Origin: a virus
Direction: 5' to 3' (one strand)
DNA length: 26,264 nucleotides
IMG/VR virus record: IMGVR_UViG_3300033151_000180
Span: 1-26,264 of that record
The translations under genes and the position numbers were made by a program. Position 1 is the first letter of the stretch; every line of letters begins with the position of its first letter. Below are positions 6,612 through 15,111 of the stretch, one piece after another. The notes beneath the pieces were generated by a model that was not told where the DNA came from, made no database searches, and saw only the letters and a list, made by a program, of their open reading frames with translations.

Positions 6612-7861
6612 GCAACACCGGGAAGCGACGCAGACTCTCGACCAATCTCAGGACTCTGAGGGCTGCCATACTGCTGAACGCTTGGATCACTTGCCGACGG
6701 GTCTTCAGGGTTGTAGTTCTGCTCCACACCCGCGTCACCTCCGCTGCTTCCGTTGTACTCAGGGTATCCCGCCCACGCCAGATTACTCGGCCACCAAGGC
6801 GGAGCGTAATTATTATCCGCGTCACCAACCGCAGCTTGCGCAGGTGTGACTTCAGGCGGAAGCGTGTTGCCTGTCTTCGGGTCGTAGTTCGGCGGATTGA
6901 CGAAGGTGCCATCATCGTTGTAATAATCTTTCATGGTGGCGTCGAGGTTCCGCACAGCCTGCTCGCGCTGGGCTGCTGTGAACTTCGGATTGTTGTTCGT
7001 CATGATCGAGCTGTACATTTCAGCAAACGCTTGTTCGCGAGTTACGCCGTACTTGGTGGCGGAGTCAAGCTGCGACTGCGCCCATGACAACGAGTTGGTA
7101 AGCATGTTTTCTTCGCTCGTCCAGTCCCGGTTGAGCTGGTTCTGCCACGCGGTGTTCGCCTGCGTGTCTTCCCGATCCTCAATTCCGATCATGGCCTTGC
7201 GAATGTCACCATACCCTGACAACTGTTCGGCAAGAACCTGCTGGTCACGTCTGGCCCCGGCTTCCATACCGGCGATACCGGCACGTGTGCCAAGCTCGGC
7301 GTTCAGCCTGCTGGCCTCGTTCGTTGCTGCCATGTTTTCACTGGCTGTCTTGCCATAAGTGTTGGCGTCCTGAAGTGCAAATGGCTGGGCACCGGAGATC
7401 ATGGCCCCCTGTGCGGCACCAGTAGCCAGTGAACTGTTCATCAATCCACGTGCTCCGCCCCTTGCCAACCCTTGGGCAGCGGCTTGCTGCATTAACGGCG
7501 AGTTGGAAGCGAGCATCTGCTGCAACTGGTACTGGGACAGCTCGTTCTGTCCGACCTGTCGGTTGGTTGCGTTCGCCCGGGTGGCGTTCACGTCGTAGTT
7601 CCGGTCGGCGTACTTAGAATCTCCGATGGCTCCGATAGTGTCCATCAGCCCGCCGGTCATACCGACGTTTATGTTGTAATTTTCCTTCCCGTTAATGCCC
7701 GTCTGGTACCCGTACTGGTCAAGATTTTCGTCAGGTACGTAGTCAGGCCCGGTTGTCGGGCGGGACTCACTTGGCGGCGGCTCAACCAGCGGGTTCTCAA
7801 CGGGAGGCTGAGTAGTTACTGGGCCGTCGTCGTAGCCATTGTTTTCACCGGGTGCTGCCAT
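6608..7861 (-). CDS. Internal virion / ejection protein candidate, 417 residues
   Basis: N- and C-termini are Pro, Asn and Gly rich and look disordered. The central 100-340 region is helical and Ala/Gln/Asn rich with the segment 'QGLARGGARGLMNSSLATGA', a pattern that recurs in structural proteins placed after the tail hub of BPP-1/Bcep22-type podoviruses. No enzyme motif, signal peptide or membrane segment. It follows the hub by three bases with AGGTGA before the ATG and overlaps the next gene (GTGA). A role in the set of proteins ejected with the DNA is inferred from gene order and composition. Confidence 0.75.
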   Translation of the reverse strand: MAAPGENNGYDDGPVTTQPPVENPLVEPPPSESRPTTGPDYVPDENLDQYGYQTGINGKENYNINVGMTGGLMDTIGAIGDSKYADRNYDVNATRANATNRQVGQNELSQYQLQQMLASNSPLMQQAAAQGLARGGARGLMNSSLATGAAQGAMISGAQPFALQDANTYGKTASENMAATNEASRLNAELGTRAGIAGMEAGARRDQQVLAEQLSGYGDIRKAMIGIEDREDTQANTAWQNQLNRDWTSEENMLTNSLSWAQSQLDSATKYGVTREQAFAEMYSSIMTNNNPKFTAAQREQAVRNLDATMKDYYNDDGTFVNPPNYDPKTGNTLPPEVTPAQAAVGDADNNYAPPWWPSNLAWAGYPEYNGSSGGDAGVEQNYNPEDPSASDPSVQQYGSPQSPEIGRESASLPGVA

Positions 7862-7864
7862 AAA

Positions 7865-10800
7865 TCACCTGTCGTCTCGGAGTTCAGCGTCGTTCAGGAA
7901 TGTAATCATCTGAACAACATGGGGAAATTCTACCGCACTTTTGTGTGCGATGCGTAGGGAGACAGCGAACCCTCTGGCGGTAAGCCTGCCCTTGGTGTAC
8001 TTTTCAGTGGTAACATCTTCGGGTTTCATCTCTTCCGAACCAAACGGAATAGACTCATACGGCTGCTCTGGATTATCCATCGCTTCGTAGTTCACACTTC
8101 GGGACACGCGCATGTTGGCATACCCTGCCACCTTGCCGTGAACATGGAAGACACTGAACCGTTTGGCTTTGCCGGGAGCAGGTGCGCCCGTCTGCTCAGA
8201 CTTGCCATAGTAGTGCGTGAGTTCGATATAGGCCTCGATGGCGAACCCGTCGAAGCTGCGGCCCCTGTCCAACTCGTAGACAAAGTCCGTCTCGGGTGTA
8301 ACTACCGCAATCCCTGCCTGTGGTGTGTGCGGCCTCTCCTCAGTGGAGAAAAACGCGTGATCTTTGCCGGACGTACTCACCCCCGACGCGGTGGCGTAGA
8401 CCCGAGCGAACTGCTCACGGGAGGCGTTAAACCAATACTGCTGGATTGTGTTCTGGGGTTCCTTCTCCGGGCCAACATAGGTCAGGGTCAGGACATATCC
8501 GTCGGCGAAAAACAGGCGGTACTGGTTCTTGTTGCGCACCACCACGCTGTTCACTACAGACTCGTCGGTAGTCTCCACACCTGCTGCCGACTGGAGGCGG
8601 CGGAGCAGCCACGGTGACACATCGTAGGTCAGCGGAGCCGTGAAGAAATCAGAGTACTGATCCATGGTCTCCAGCGTTTCGATTCCACGGAAGCTGGCGA
8701 AGATGGGCCGGTTGCCAATGTTCTGTACCGTGTACTCAATGGCTCCAACTTTATGGTTCACGACCTGCTGCTCAACTGTCTCAAGCGCAGCTTCGCCGAA
8801 GCCTTGTACGGCCCCGATCAGGACGTTCGTAGTCGACTCAGTGAACACTGCCAACGCCTTGCCAGCGGCAGGCATCAAGCCGGTAATCTTGTCCCCGAAC
8901 CCGTAGCTCGCAGCCAGCCCTGTTGAAGCACTGAAGTCAAGCGGGTCTGGGCCAGATGCGTACACCTCTCCCCAGATGTAGCCAAGGTGGAGCCTGTTCT
9001 CGTGAGGCGCAATGTGCCGGGGCTTATCATCCTCCACGTCCACGCCTGTTGGGATGAAGTCGAGCGTCTCGCCGTCGTACCAGAAAGCAAAACCAGCGCC
9101 GCTCACACCGTAGATAGCGTTCTGTTCTTCGGTGGCGAAAAAGTTGTACGAGATCATCTGGTATCTGGAGTGGTTCTCGTCCAGAAGTCTCGATCCCGGC
9201 AGTGTCGGCGTAGCCACACTTCCTGAGAGGGTGCATATTTGCAGGCCTGTGCCTCCCGGCTCTGTCCACACTTCCGTACCCGAGGGTATGGAGGTTATAG
9301 ACCAGTCTTTCAGGCGGAAGTAGCCAGCGGCCAAACCGGGTACAGGGATTCCCCCGCCCCACTGGCCTGACTGAACTACTGTACTCTCGACACTTATGTA
9401 CCCAATGTCTGTCGTTCCCGTCGGGTCGTACAGGTACAGCTTCGCTCCCGGCAGGCGGTCAACGACAACCTGAAGGGCCACGGCATCGAGTGTTGGCTGA
9501 CAAGGTGACGAGTATGTCTTCGCCACAAAATGGATACCGAAGTCCGACGCGTTAAGTGCCTGCGGCGAAGACGGTGCCCAAGGAATATTCCCCGAGGTGT
9601 AGTCCAGAAGGTTCGGGGCTACCGGGCAGCTTGCAGAGGTGCCAGAATTTGAGGGGGCGGTAATTATTCTTACCTTCCACGACGCCCCGAAAGTACCGGC
9701 GTCTCGGCATGTGAACACTGCGCGAACCGACTTCACCACGTCGTTGTCCAGCAGGCCCAACTTGAAGTCGCGTGCTTTCAGGTACAGCGAGACCCCTACA
9801 AGCCCGGGAATCTGCCCGCCTGCTATGTTGCAGCTTGAGGTTACGCCGTCTTTTAGTTTTATATCGTCCAGCGGGGTTGACCAAGCGCCTTGCGTTCCTG
9901 TGCCTTGAACCACTGAGTTCGGGAATTTGGTAATCGTCACAGCAGTTGGGTTTGCCGTATCCAAGGGATCGACCAAGCCGTCTACGAATGACAGCACGCT
10001 GCCGGTTGTCGCGGCTTCCCAGCCATCGTCCGTGCTTTTCCACATGGTGGCAAGGTCGGACTTGCTTGACACCGACTCGGGAGCCAATGCGAATTTCTGG
10101 TGCAGGAACATGACTGACTCAATGGTCATGGCTCCTGTCTGGGTTTGGTTATTAAATATCTCAGAGATGGTCGGGCCGGTATCGGGGCCGTTTATGAACG
10201 CAGCCACTCCCAACGCGTTGTCACTGTCGAAGCTGCCGTCACGTCTGTCTACCTCACCAACGGTGCCTGCCCATGCAGACGTGTCGCCAAGGACAGAGTC
10301 TCCGAACTCGAACAGTCCCGAACCTGTGTTGAACCTGAGTGTCAGCGCGATGTGGAAAACCTCACCTGCCCCGACTGTAAAGCCGTCCTGATTGATGGCC
10401 GTGATGTTCACGTACCGATCATCATTGGCCCCGGTAGAAACCAAGCCAACCTGACCAGCGTCGTTATACACGTACATGCCGGGTATAAGCGTGCCTTCGT
10501 CGCCCTCAGCTACCTTGATCTGCAGCATGTCGCGTATGGCATGAAGCTGATCTTCGTGGTAGTGCAGGCCAACAATGGTGCCGCCACCCGGGACGGGCTT
10601 GACCACACCGCGCAGGATTTCCGCGTAGGTACTCAGCGTACCGAGGAAATCCTCGTGCCTGCTGTGTATGTCTGACAACTTGTAGACAGTGACACTGGCT
10701 TCGGCGAGTACAAACGACCACGTATCTGCTTTATCTGAGATCACACTGCCCCAGCGCGGGCGTACCCGGCCTTGGCGAAATACGATTGACAGTGATGTAA

Positions 10801-11104
10801 CGCCGCCTGACTCAACGTAGTCCACCATCGTACCAGATGATCCGTCCTCATCTTCAAACGTCCAGACAAGATCAGTCGGCTGATCCTGCGGCGTTCCCGT
10901 CACGTCGTCGGTGGGCAGGATCACTACCCAGTAGTCGGTAGCGGAGGGAGAGATGTGCCCATCGAAGCGTTCCCAGCCGTCGATGCGGGCGTACCCACGT
11001 TCCCAACCAACCTCGTAGTTCAGGCAGGCTCGGATTCGACCGGGCAGGACGGCGGGTCTGGCGCGTACTAAATCGAGACCACCGTCGAGGAGGACATTAT
11101 CCAC
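7865..11104 (-). CDS. Tail hub / nozzle protein, 1079 residues
   Basis: A very large beta-rich tail protein. Its N-terminus 'LDGGLDLVRARPAVLPG' followed by 'CLNYEVGWERGYARIDGWERF' is typical of the tail-tube/nozzle proteins of large podoviruses. The C-terminal part has 'NQYRLFFADGYVLTL' and a beta-propeller-like alternation around residues 700-950. It plays the part of T7 gp12 but is longer than that protein. The start is a GTG with GGAG five to six bases upstream, two bases after the adaptor stop. It is the largest complete gene here. The family call is good; an exact structural match cannot be checked without a search. Confidence 0.85.
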   Translation of the reverse strand: MDNVLLDGGLDLVRARPAVLPGRIRACLNYEVGWERGYARIDGWERFDGHISPSATDYWVVILPTDDVTGTPQDQPTDLVWTFEDEDGSSGTMVDYVESGGVTSLSIVFRQGRVRPRWGSVISDKADTWSFVLAEASVTVYKLSDIHSRHEDFLGTLSTYAEILRGVVKPVPGGGTIVGLHYHEDQLHAIRDMLQIKVAEGDEGTLIPGMYVYNDAGQVGLVSTGANDDRYVNITAINQDGFTVGAGEVFHIALTLRFNTGSGLFEFGDSVLGDTSAWAGTVGEVDRRDGSFDSDNALGVAAFINGPDTGPTISEIFNNQTQTGAMTIESVMFLHQKFALAPESVSSKSDLATMWKSTDDGWEAATTGSVLSFVDGLVDPLDTANPTAVTITKFPNSVVQGTGTQGAWSTPLDDIKLKDGVTSSCNIAGGQIPGLVGVSLYLKARDFKLGLLDNDVVKSVRAVFTCRDAGTFGASWKVRIITAPSNSGTSASCPVAPNLLDYTSGNIPWAPSSPQALNASDFGIHFVAKTYSSPCQPTLDAVALQVVVDRLPGAKLYLYDPTGTTDIGYISVESTVVQSGQWGGGIPVPGLAAGYFRLKDWSITSIPSGTEVWTEPGGTGLQICTLSGSVATPTLPGSRLLDENHSRYQMISYNFFATEEQNAIYGVSGAGFAFWYDGETLDFIPTGVDVEDDKPRHIAPHENRLHLGYIWGEVYASGPDPLDFSASTGLAASYGFGDKITGLMPAAGKALAVFTESTTNVLIGAVQGFGEAALETVEQQVVNHKVGAIEYTVQNIGNRPIFASFRGIETLETMDQYSDFFTAPLTYDVSPWLLRRLQSAAGVETTDESVVNSVVVRNKNQYRLFFADGYVLTLTYVGPEKEPQNTIQQYWFNASREQFARVYATASGVSTSGKDHAFFSTEERPHTPQAGIAVVTPETDFVYELDRGRSFDGFAIEAYIELTHYYGKSEQTGAPAPGKAKRFSVFHVHGKVAGYANMRVSRSVNYEAMDNPEQPYESIPFGSEEMKPEDVTTEKYTKGRLTARGFAVSLRIAHKSAVEFPHVVQMITFLNDAELRDDR

Positions 11105-11105
11105 G

Positions 11106-11879
11106 TCAACTCCGGGTTCCGGGCATTGTGTATTCCTTAAGCTGGTCGCGCCTGAGTTTGTTCATCCAATCTCTGGCCAGCTTGGCGGCTCGTTGAACCT
11201 GCTTGTCAGCTTCATCGAACATGGCGTAGTACACCATCGCCTTGTAGATAATAAGCATGTGGTACTTCAGTGGAAGCCCGCGTGGAGTGTCCTCATCTGT
11301 GAGGAACTCGTGAGGAAGGAGTTTGTATTCAAACTGAATATGGTAATCGTCGTCGCTTGGCGACGCGTCGAAAACTATGCAGCCGGTTCTGTCTATCGAG
11401 TACCGTGATGGCTGCCCAAACGCAGTCTTGTTCATCCTGTCCCGGTCGCCGAAAAATCTCTCGGGGTGGACGTAGTAACAAATCTGGGGGTTGGGCTGCT
11501 GCGTGCTTCCGTCAACCATCCAGATATACCTGTAGTCTTGTGGCGCAACGAAGGGAACTATGTAGTCATAGAACGCCTCATCCGGGTCACACTCTTCTGG
11601 AAGGCACCCGTTGCAATCTGGTTCGGCCAGCTCTGCGATAGCGTAGGAAGTCTGGCCCCTAACCAGTGGCATGGAGGCACGGCGCACCATGAAATTCCAC
11701 TGGTCTTGGTCTTCCTGAATCTCAATCCACGCCTGCCGTACCCAATTTATCAACCGTGTTCGGTGCTCCGTTGTCTCCCCGTAGGCAGTCGCGGGAGGCA
11801 CCTCGACGGTCGTGACTTTGCTCTCAAGCTCCGTGCCTGTCTCAGAGGCCAGACGTTTTACAAGCTCAAGATAGTTCAT
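11106..11879 (-). CDS. Head-tail adaptor (gateway) protein, 257 residues
   Basis: Links the portal to the tail. The N-terminus 'MNYLELVKRLASETG' and the helix 'RLINWVRQAWIEIQEDQDQWNFM' match the pattern of podovirus adaptor/connector proteins, in which an early helical pair is followed by a beta domain and a C-terminal helical region ('KAMVYYAMFDEADKQVQRAAKLARDW'). It is immediately followed, two bases after its stop, by the large hub gene, the usual arrangement. A Cys-rich turn 'PDCNGCLPEECDP' is unusual for the family and could bind metal or be a disulfide-poor loop. No strong ribosome site is visible, so it may depend on coupling to the upstream gene. Confidence 0.8.
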   Translation of the reverse strand: MNYLELVKRLASETGTELESKVTTVEVPPATAYGETTEHRTRLINWVRQAWIEIQEDQDQWNFMVRRASMPLVRGQTSYAIAELAEPDCNGCLPEECDPDEAFYDYIVPFVAPQDYRYIWMVDGSTQQPNPQICYYVHPERFFGDRDRMNKTAFGQPSRYSIDRTGCIVFDASPSDDDYHIQFEYKLLPHEFLTDEDTPRGLPLKYHMLIIYKAMVYYAMFDEADKQVQRAAKLARDWMNKLRRDQLKEYTMPGTRS

Positions 11880-11882
11880 GGT

Positions 11883-12665
11883 TTAACCCGCTGCTTGTGC
11901 TAGGCCAAGAACTCCACCATCTGCTGCGCCCAGCTCGATGCGGGAATCCCGTACACCAATGCGTTCCATTACAGCCAGCTTGATCTGCTCTGGCCCCCAG
12001 TCTGGCTTAATGCGTACCGCAGTGAGGTGGCACATCTCGCGGAACTGCGCTTCGGAGTACCCTTTAAACTCGTCGGTAAGCTCACAGAGCTGTGCCAACA
12101 TGTCGAGCATATCCTTCGGTTTGTCTGCTGTCTTGGGATCATCACCCAAGTCAGAGAACATGAACCGCATTGAGGGAACCCATGAGGTCTCGAAGTAAAT
12201 CCGGCCTTCATCATCAGTCTTGCGCTTCCGAACCATGCGCTTGCCTGCGGTGAGCTGGAGAATATTCCAAATCGGGTAAGGGATGGCACACTCTACGCCC
12301 ATCGGAACGTAGCAGTGGAGTCTTCCCCACGCCATAAATTGTGGTCTGGTGGATTCGTGATCCATCGACCTGTGCAAGATCACCATGCGACGACGGCCTT
12401 GCCAGCCTGCCTGTGCCCGGAGATTCAAGCGTGCGAGTCCCATTGCCTTTAGACGCTTGGCGTCAGCAATGTCCTCGGGTGTTTCTTCAACAACCTCGCC
12501 GTAGTGATCGCTGTCTTCCGACATGGCGTCAATCAGCATCTTACGAAGGGTTGCACCGTTGTGACTCTTGGAAAACTTCAAGCCGAGTCGCTCGCAGTAT
12601 CCCCGTAGTGCGGTCAAGTCTGCGCCATCAAATCCGGTCTGGGCGGCTTCTGTAACACTATCCAT
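11883..12665 (-). CDS. Structural-module protein of unknown function, 260 residues
   Basis: I do not recognise a family with confidence. The first 45 residues ('LTALRGYCERLGLKFSKSHN...LRKMLIDAM') read as a small helical SAP/HeH-like unit such as often precedes capsid-associated proteins. The rest is a mixed fold with 'RRRMVILHRSMDHES' and 'YVPMGVECAIPYPIWNILQLTAGKRMVRK', then a helical C-terminus. This pattern, with 'V.IP......L....' followed by a basic stretch, is reminiscent of small head-binding proteins located after the N4-gp56 capsid gene. Position between capsid and adaptor suggests a head protein. The start is chosen on the AGGAG at 12673-12677; the stop is three bases from the next ATG. 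Confidence 0.75.
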   Translation of the reverse strand: MDSVTEAAQTGFDGADLTALRGYCERLGLKFSKSHNGATLRKMLIDAMSEDSDHYGEVVEETPEDIADAKRLKAMGLARLNLRAQAGWQGRRRMVILHRSMDHESTRPQFMAWGRLHCYVPMGVECAIPYPIWNILQLTAGKRMVRKRKTDDEGRIYFETSWVPSMRFMFSDLGDDPKTADKPKDMLDMLAQLCELTDEFKGYSEAQFREMCHLTAVRIKPDWGPEQIKLAVMERIGVRDSRIELGAADGGVLGLAQAAG

Positions 12666-12672
12666 TTTATAG

Positions 12673-12677
12673 CTCCT
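12673..12677 (-). promoter_or_regulatory. Ribosome binding site that fixes the start at 12665
   Basis: AGGAG on the minus strand, followed by seven bases (CTATAAA) and the ATG at 12665. This places the start eight codons inside the longest frame, which would begin at 12689 with no ribosome site. Confidence 0.75.
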
Positions 12678-12693
12678 GTGTGGTCTCAAAACA

Positions 12694-12716
12694 CCCGACA
12701 GCGATGTGCTGTCGGG
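12694..12716 (-). terminator. Intrinsic terminator-like hairpin after the capsid gene
   Basis: On the minus strand an eight-base-pair, GC-rich perfect stem (CCCGACAG / CTGTCGGG) closes a seven-base loop and is followed by TGTTTTG. It lies 24 bases after the capsid stop and before the ribosome site of the next gene. The U tract is interrupted, so it may be a partial terminator or an RNA 3'-end stabiliser, letting some transcripts read through to the tail genes. Confidence 0.75.
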
Positions 12717-12739
12717 CTTAACGCTTTACTCAGCTACGA

Positions 12740-13804
12740 TTAAACGTAGAGCTGAGTCAGATCATCGGTAGCGCCGACCTCGATACGAACAACCCACTCG
12801 TCGTTCAGGATCAGTTTCAAGTCCCACCAACGACAGGCAACGTATGAACGCTGGTCAGTCGGGTCAGACTTGGAAGCACCGGAAAGGACGTTGATTTTCA
12901 CACCGCCGTAGCCTTTCTTGCCTGCGCCCTTCAGATCGACAGTACCCAGCGCGTGCTTACCGCACACCAAGATTGGGTAAACGTCAACAGTGGCACCACC
13001 AGTAGACTTCAGGTTGGTAGTACCGACCGCTGCGCCTGCGTTCTCATAAGGAGTAAGCTGCGGAGTGGTCAGGATGCGAGCGTTTTCGATTGCGCCGAAC
13101 TCGTACTCGGACACGATCTTCTTGGCACCGTATTCTGCAGTGGTCTTGAAACCGGGCAGCATGCGAATGTCAGGGTGAAGATCGGTGTGCGTGAACGCGT
13201 AGAACGCAGCTTCGATTGGGTATGTGCCTTCGTTCAGCCCGCCGTGGTCAACCGTAGTAAAACGGGTAGCCTTGGCAGCCATGAGAGAACGCACGGCTTC
13301 TTGGAACTCACCGAGAGATACTGGTGTAGCAACGAGATTGCGGTCAGCAACACCGCCGCCAAAGATCACGTTGGTTCCCTGCGTGAAGGCAGCCCAACCT
13401 ACCGCTTCCTTGATGTTGGCAACGAGATCAGCCAGTACATCAGAAGAATCACGGATGGCGTTGTCTTCGCCCAGCTCGCGCATGCGGCTGGTTATCTCGA
13501 AAATCTCAGCGAACTCGCCAAGCGTTCCGAAAACATCTTCGTACGCCAGACCACGAGACGCGGGGTTTACACCCTCTGTAACCTGATCGGTGTGGGCATC
13601 CACGTTGACAGCGCGACGGAACGCAATGGTTTCCGCTTTGTTGGCAGGGATGAATTTCTTGTCGCACGCCAAGTCCAAGACCAGTTGTGGTCTTGCGCGT
13701 TCGAGAAGGTCGAGTTCGGCATATACATTGGTTCTGTTACCCGGGCCTGTTGCGGCACCGCCGTAATCACCAACACCGGCATACTGTCTGGTTTGTGTAC
13801 CCAT
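12740..13804 (-). CDS. Major capsid protein, N4-gp56 type, 354 residues
   Basis: The main shell protein. The N-terminal region 'ELDLLERARPQLVLDLACDK' followed by 'ANKAETIAFRRAVNVD' is typical of the N4-gp56 family of HK97-fold capsid proteins, as is the later 'TPYENAGAAVG...VYPILVCGKHALGTVDL' section near residue 270-310. Length fits the family. GAGG lies 11 bases before the ATG. It is followed at 12694-12716 by a hairpin resembling an intrinsic terminator, which would separate this highly expressed gene from those below it. Identity is well supported by family motifs and by position after the scaffold. Confidence 0.93.
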   Translation of the reverse strand: MGTQTRQYAGVGDYGGAATGPGNRTNVYAELDLLERARPQLVLDLACDKKFIPANKAETIAFRRAVNVDAHTDQVTEGVNPASRGLAYEDVFGTLGEFAEIFEITSRMRELGEDNAIRDSSDVLADLVANIKEAVGWAAFTQGTNVIFGGGVADRNLVATPVSLGEFQEAVRSLMAAKATRFTTVDHGGLNEGTYPIEAAFYAFTHTDLHPDIRMLPGFKTTAEYGAKKIVSEYEFGAIENARILTTPQLTPYENAGAAVGTTNLKSTGGATVDVYPILVCGKHALGTVDLKGAGKKGYGGVKINVLSGASKSDPTDQRSYVACRWWDLKLILNDEWVVRIEVGATDDLTQLYV

Positions 13805-13829
13805 GACTTAAGTTACCTCAGCAAAATAG

Positions 13830-14930
13830 TTATCGTCTGTCGCGCTGCGCACGTAAGCGTCGTTCGACTTCTACATCCCAGATTTCTTCATCTGACATGA
13901 ATTGCTCGGGATTCCCCTGTGGTCGGCCTATGCCTCCACCTTGTGGTTCTAGTCCCGGCACCGAACGGATTTGCTCGCGTCGCTGGCGCACCGTTTTTGT
14001 TGGCGACTGGTTGACTGGTTTCTGCTCAGAACCTGCTGGGTTTTCCAACTGGCGCTGTGCCCATACATCCTGCTTGTACCGATCAAGGACGTAGATACAT
14101 TCAGACGCATCCTTCGAGTCTGCCATTCTGGATACTGAGGCGGGTTGCGCCTGTAGCCATTGGCCGAATCCTTCAGATGGTCGAACCTGCATCCAGTCTG
14201 GGTGAGCTGCGGCTAACGTGTTTAAGCTCTGCTCACGCTGTTGACCGAAAGAAGCCTGCTGTATATCTTGCAGACCTTGCGACACGACTCCGAGTTGCTG
14301 TTGCAAGTCTTGGGCGTGTGTTGCCTGTCGTCCAAACAGAGCGCCAATTGCTTTTGCTTCTTCAGGGAAAGCTTCCTTGAACTCAGCAAACTCCGGTACG
14401 TCGCCCAAGTCCAGTGTTGGAGTTGGAGAAGCAGCGGGCAGTTGTTGCCCCGGTTGTTGGCCACTTGTTGCTGAGGAGTTCGGTGCTTGGGCAGGAGGAC
14501 GCTGGCCAGCGTGCTCTACCTGTGAGCGAAGTCTCTCGTTGGCTTGCTGCATCGGGGCCAATCTTCCGTGCAGGGCTGTGTACTGTGATCTCACGTCAGT
14601 GAGATCGGTGTTCATTAAGTCAAATGCCGCCTTGGCATCATCGTCAAGGTCAGCATACCACGCCGGTTTCTCTTCCTCAACGACCTGTTGTTTATCAGGG
14701 GTTACGTTCTCTACAGGTTTGGAACCTGCCTCTTCCTCTTCACCCGGCAGGGGGTCGGCTGCGGGTGCGGCGGGCATGGGGGTTTGTACGCCGCCACCAT
14801 CGGTAGGGTCAGGGTCAGGGTCAGGTTCAGTTCCGTTCCTGCGGTTTACTTCCTGCTCGAAAAGCTGCTCATCAGTGAGCTGGGTGTCAGGCTGTTCTTC
14901 AGTCTCAATCTTCTTCAAAGGTTGATTCAT
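13830..14930 (-). CDS. Capsid scaffolding protein, 366 residues
   Basis: Guides capsid assembly and is then removed. Evidence is composition and place: directly before the major capsid gene, strongly acidic N-terminus with a DPDPDP repeat (encoded by the GGGTCA tandem repeat at 14806-14823 on the plus strand), Gln/Pro/Ala-rich low-complexity stretches, helical coiled-coil regions ('LAPMQQANERLRSQVEHA', 'LQQQLGVVSQGLQDIQQ') and a basic C-terminus 'VERRLRAQRDRR' suitable for capsid binding. Scaffolds share little sequence, so homology alone would not name it. No protease motif is visible. It overlaps the 68-residue gene by 26 bases and ends 25 bases before the capsid gene. Confidence 0.82.
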   Translation of the reverse strand: MNQPLKKIETEEQPDTQLTDEQLFEQEVNRRNGTEPDPDPDPTDGGGVQTPMPAAPAADPLPGEEEEAGSKPVENVTPDKQQVVEEEKPAWYADLDDDAKAAFDLMNTDLTDVRSQYTALHGRLAPMQQANERLRSQVEHAGQRPPAQAPNSSATSGQQPGQQLPAASPTPTLDLGDVPEFAEFKEAFPEEAKAIGALFGRQATHAQDLQQQLGVVSQGLQDIQQASFGQQREQSLNTLAAAHPDWMQVRPSEGFGQWLQAQPASVSRMADSKDASECIYVLDRYKQDVWAQRQLENPAGSEQKPVNQSPTKTVRQRREQIRSVPGLEPQGGGIGRPQGNPEQFMSDEEIWDVEVERRLRAQRDRR

Positions 14931-15111
14931 CGTCGGGGTCTCCGGTCAGGTCTAAGATTATAAATCTCAAGGCTTTAATATACCCACGCAAGAAAGCTGT
15001 CTCAGTCTCGGTCTTGTTCGGGCGTTCGAGTGCGTCACGTTTTTGCTCAATGAGACCTTCTATCTTCTCAATGTGCAGACGGACGGCTGGGTCAAATCTA
15101 TCCATCTTCAT
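14905..15111 (-). CDS. Small helical protein between portal and scaffold, 68 residues
   Basis: A short acidic protein, mostly two helices with the segment 'ETAFLRGYIKALRFIILDL', a pattern seen in small proteins placed between portal and scaffold in several podoviruses. Function unknown. The ATG at 15111 overlaps the portal stop (ATGA); a second ATG six bases later (15105) is also possible and has AGGA closer to it. The last 26 bases overlap the start of the scaffold gene in another frame. It is real by context and codon character, but no role can be assigned. Confidence 0.7.
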   Translation of the reverse strand: MKMDRFDPAVRLHIEKIEGLIEQKRDALERPNKTETETAFLRGYIKALRFIILDLTGDPDDESTFEED

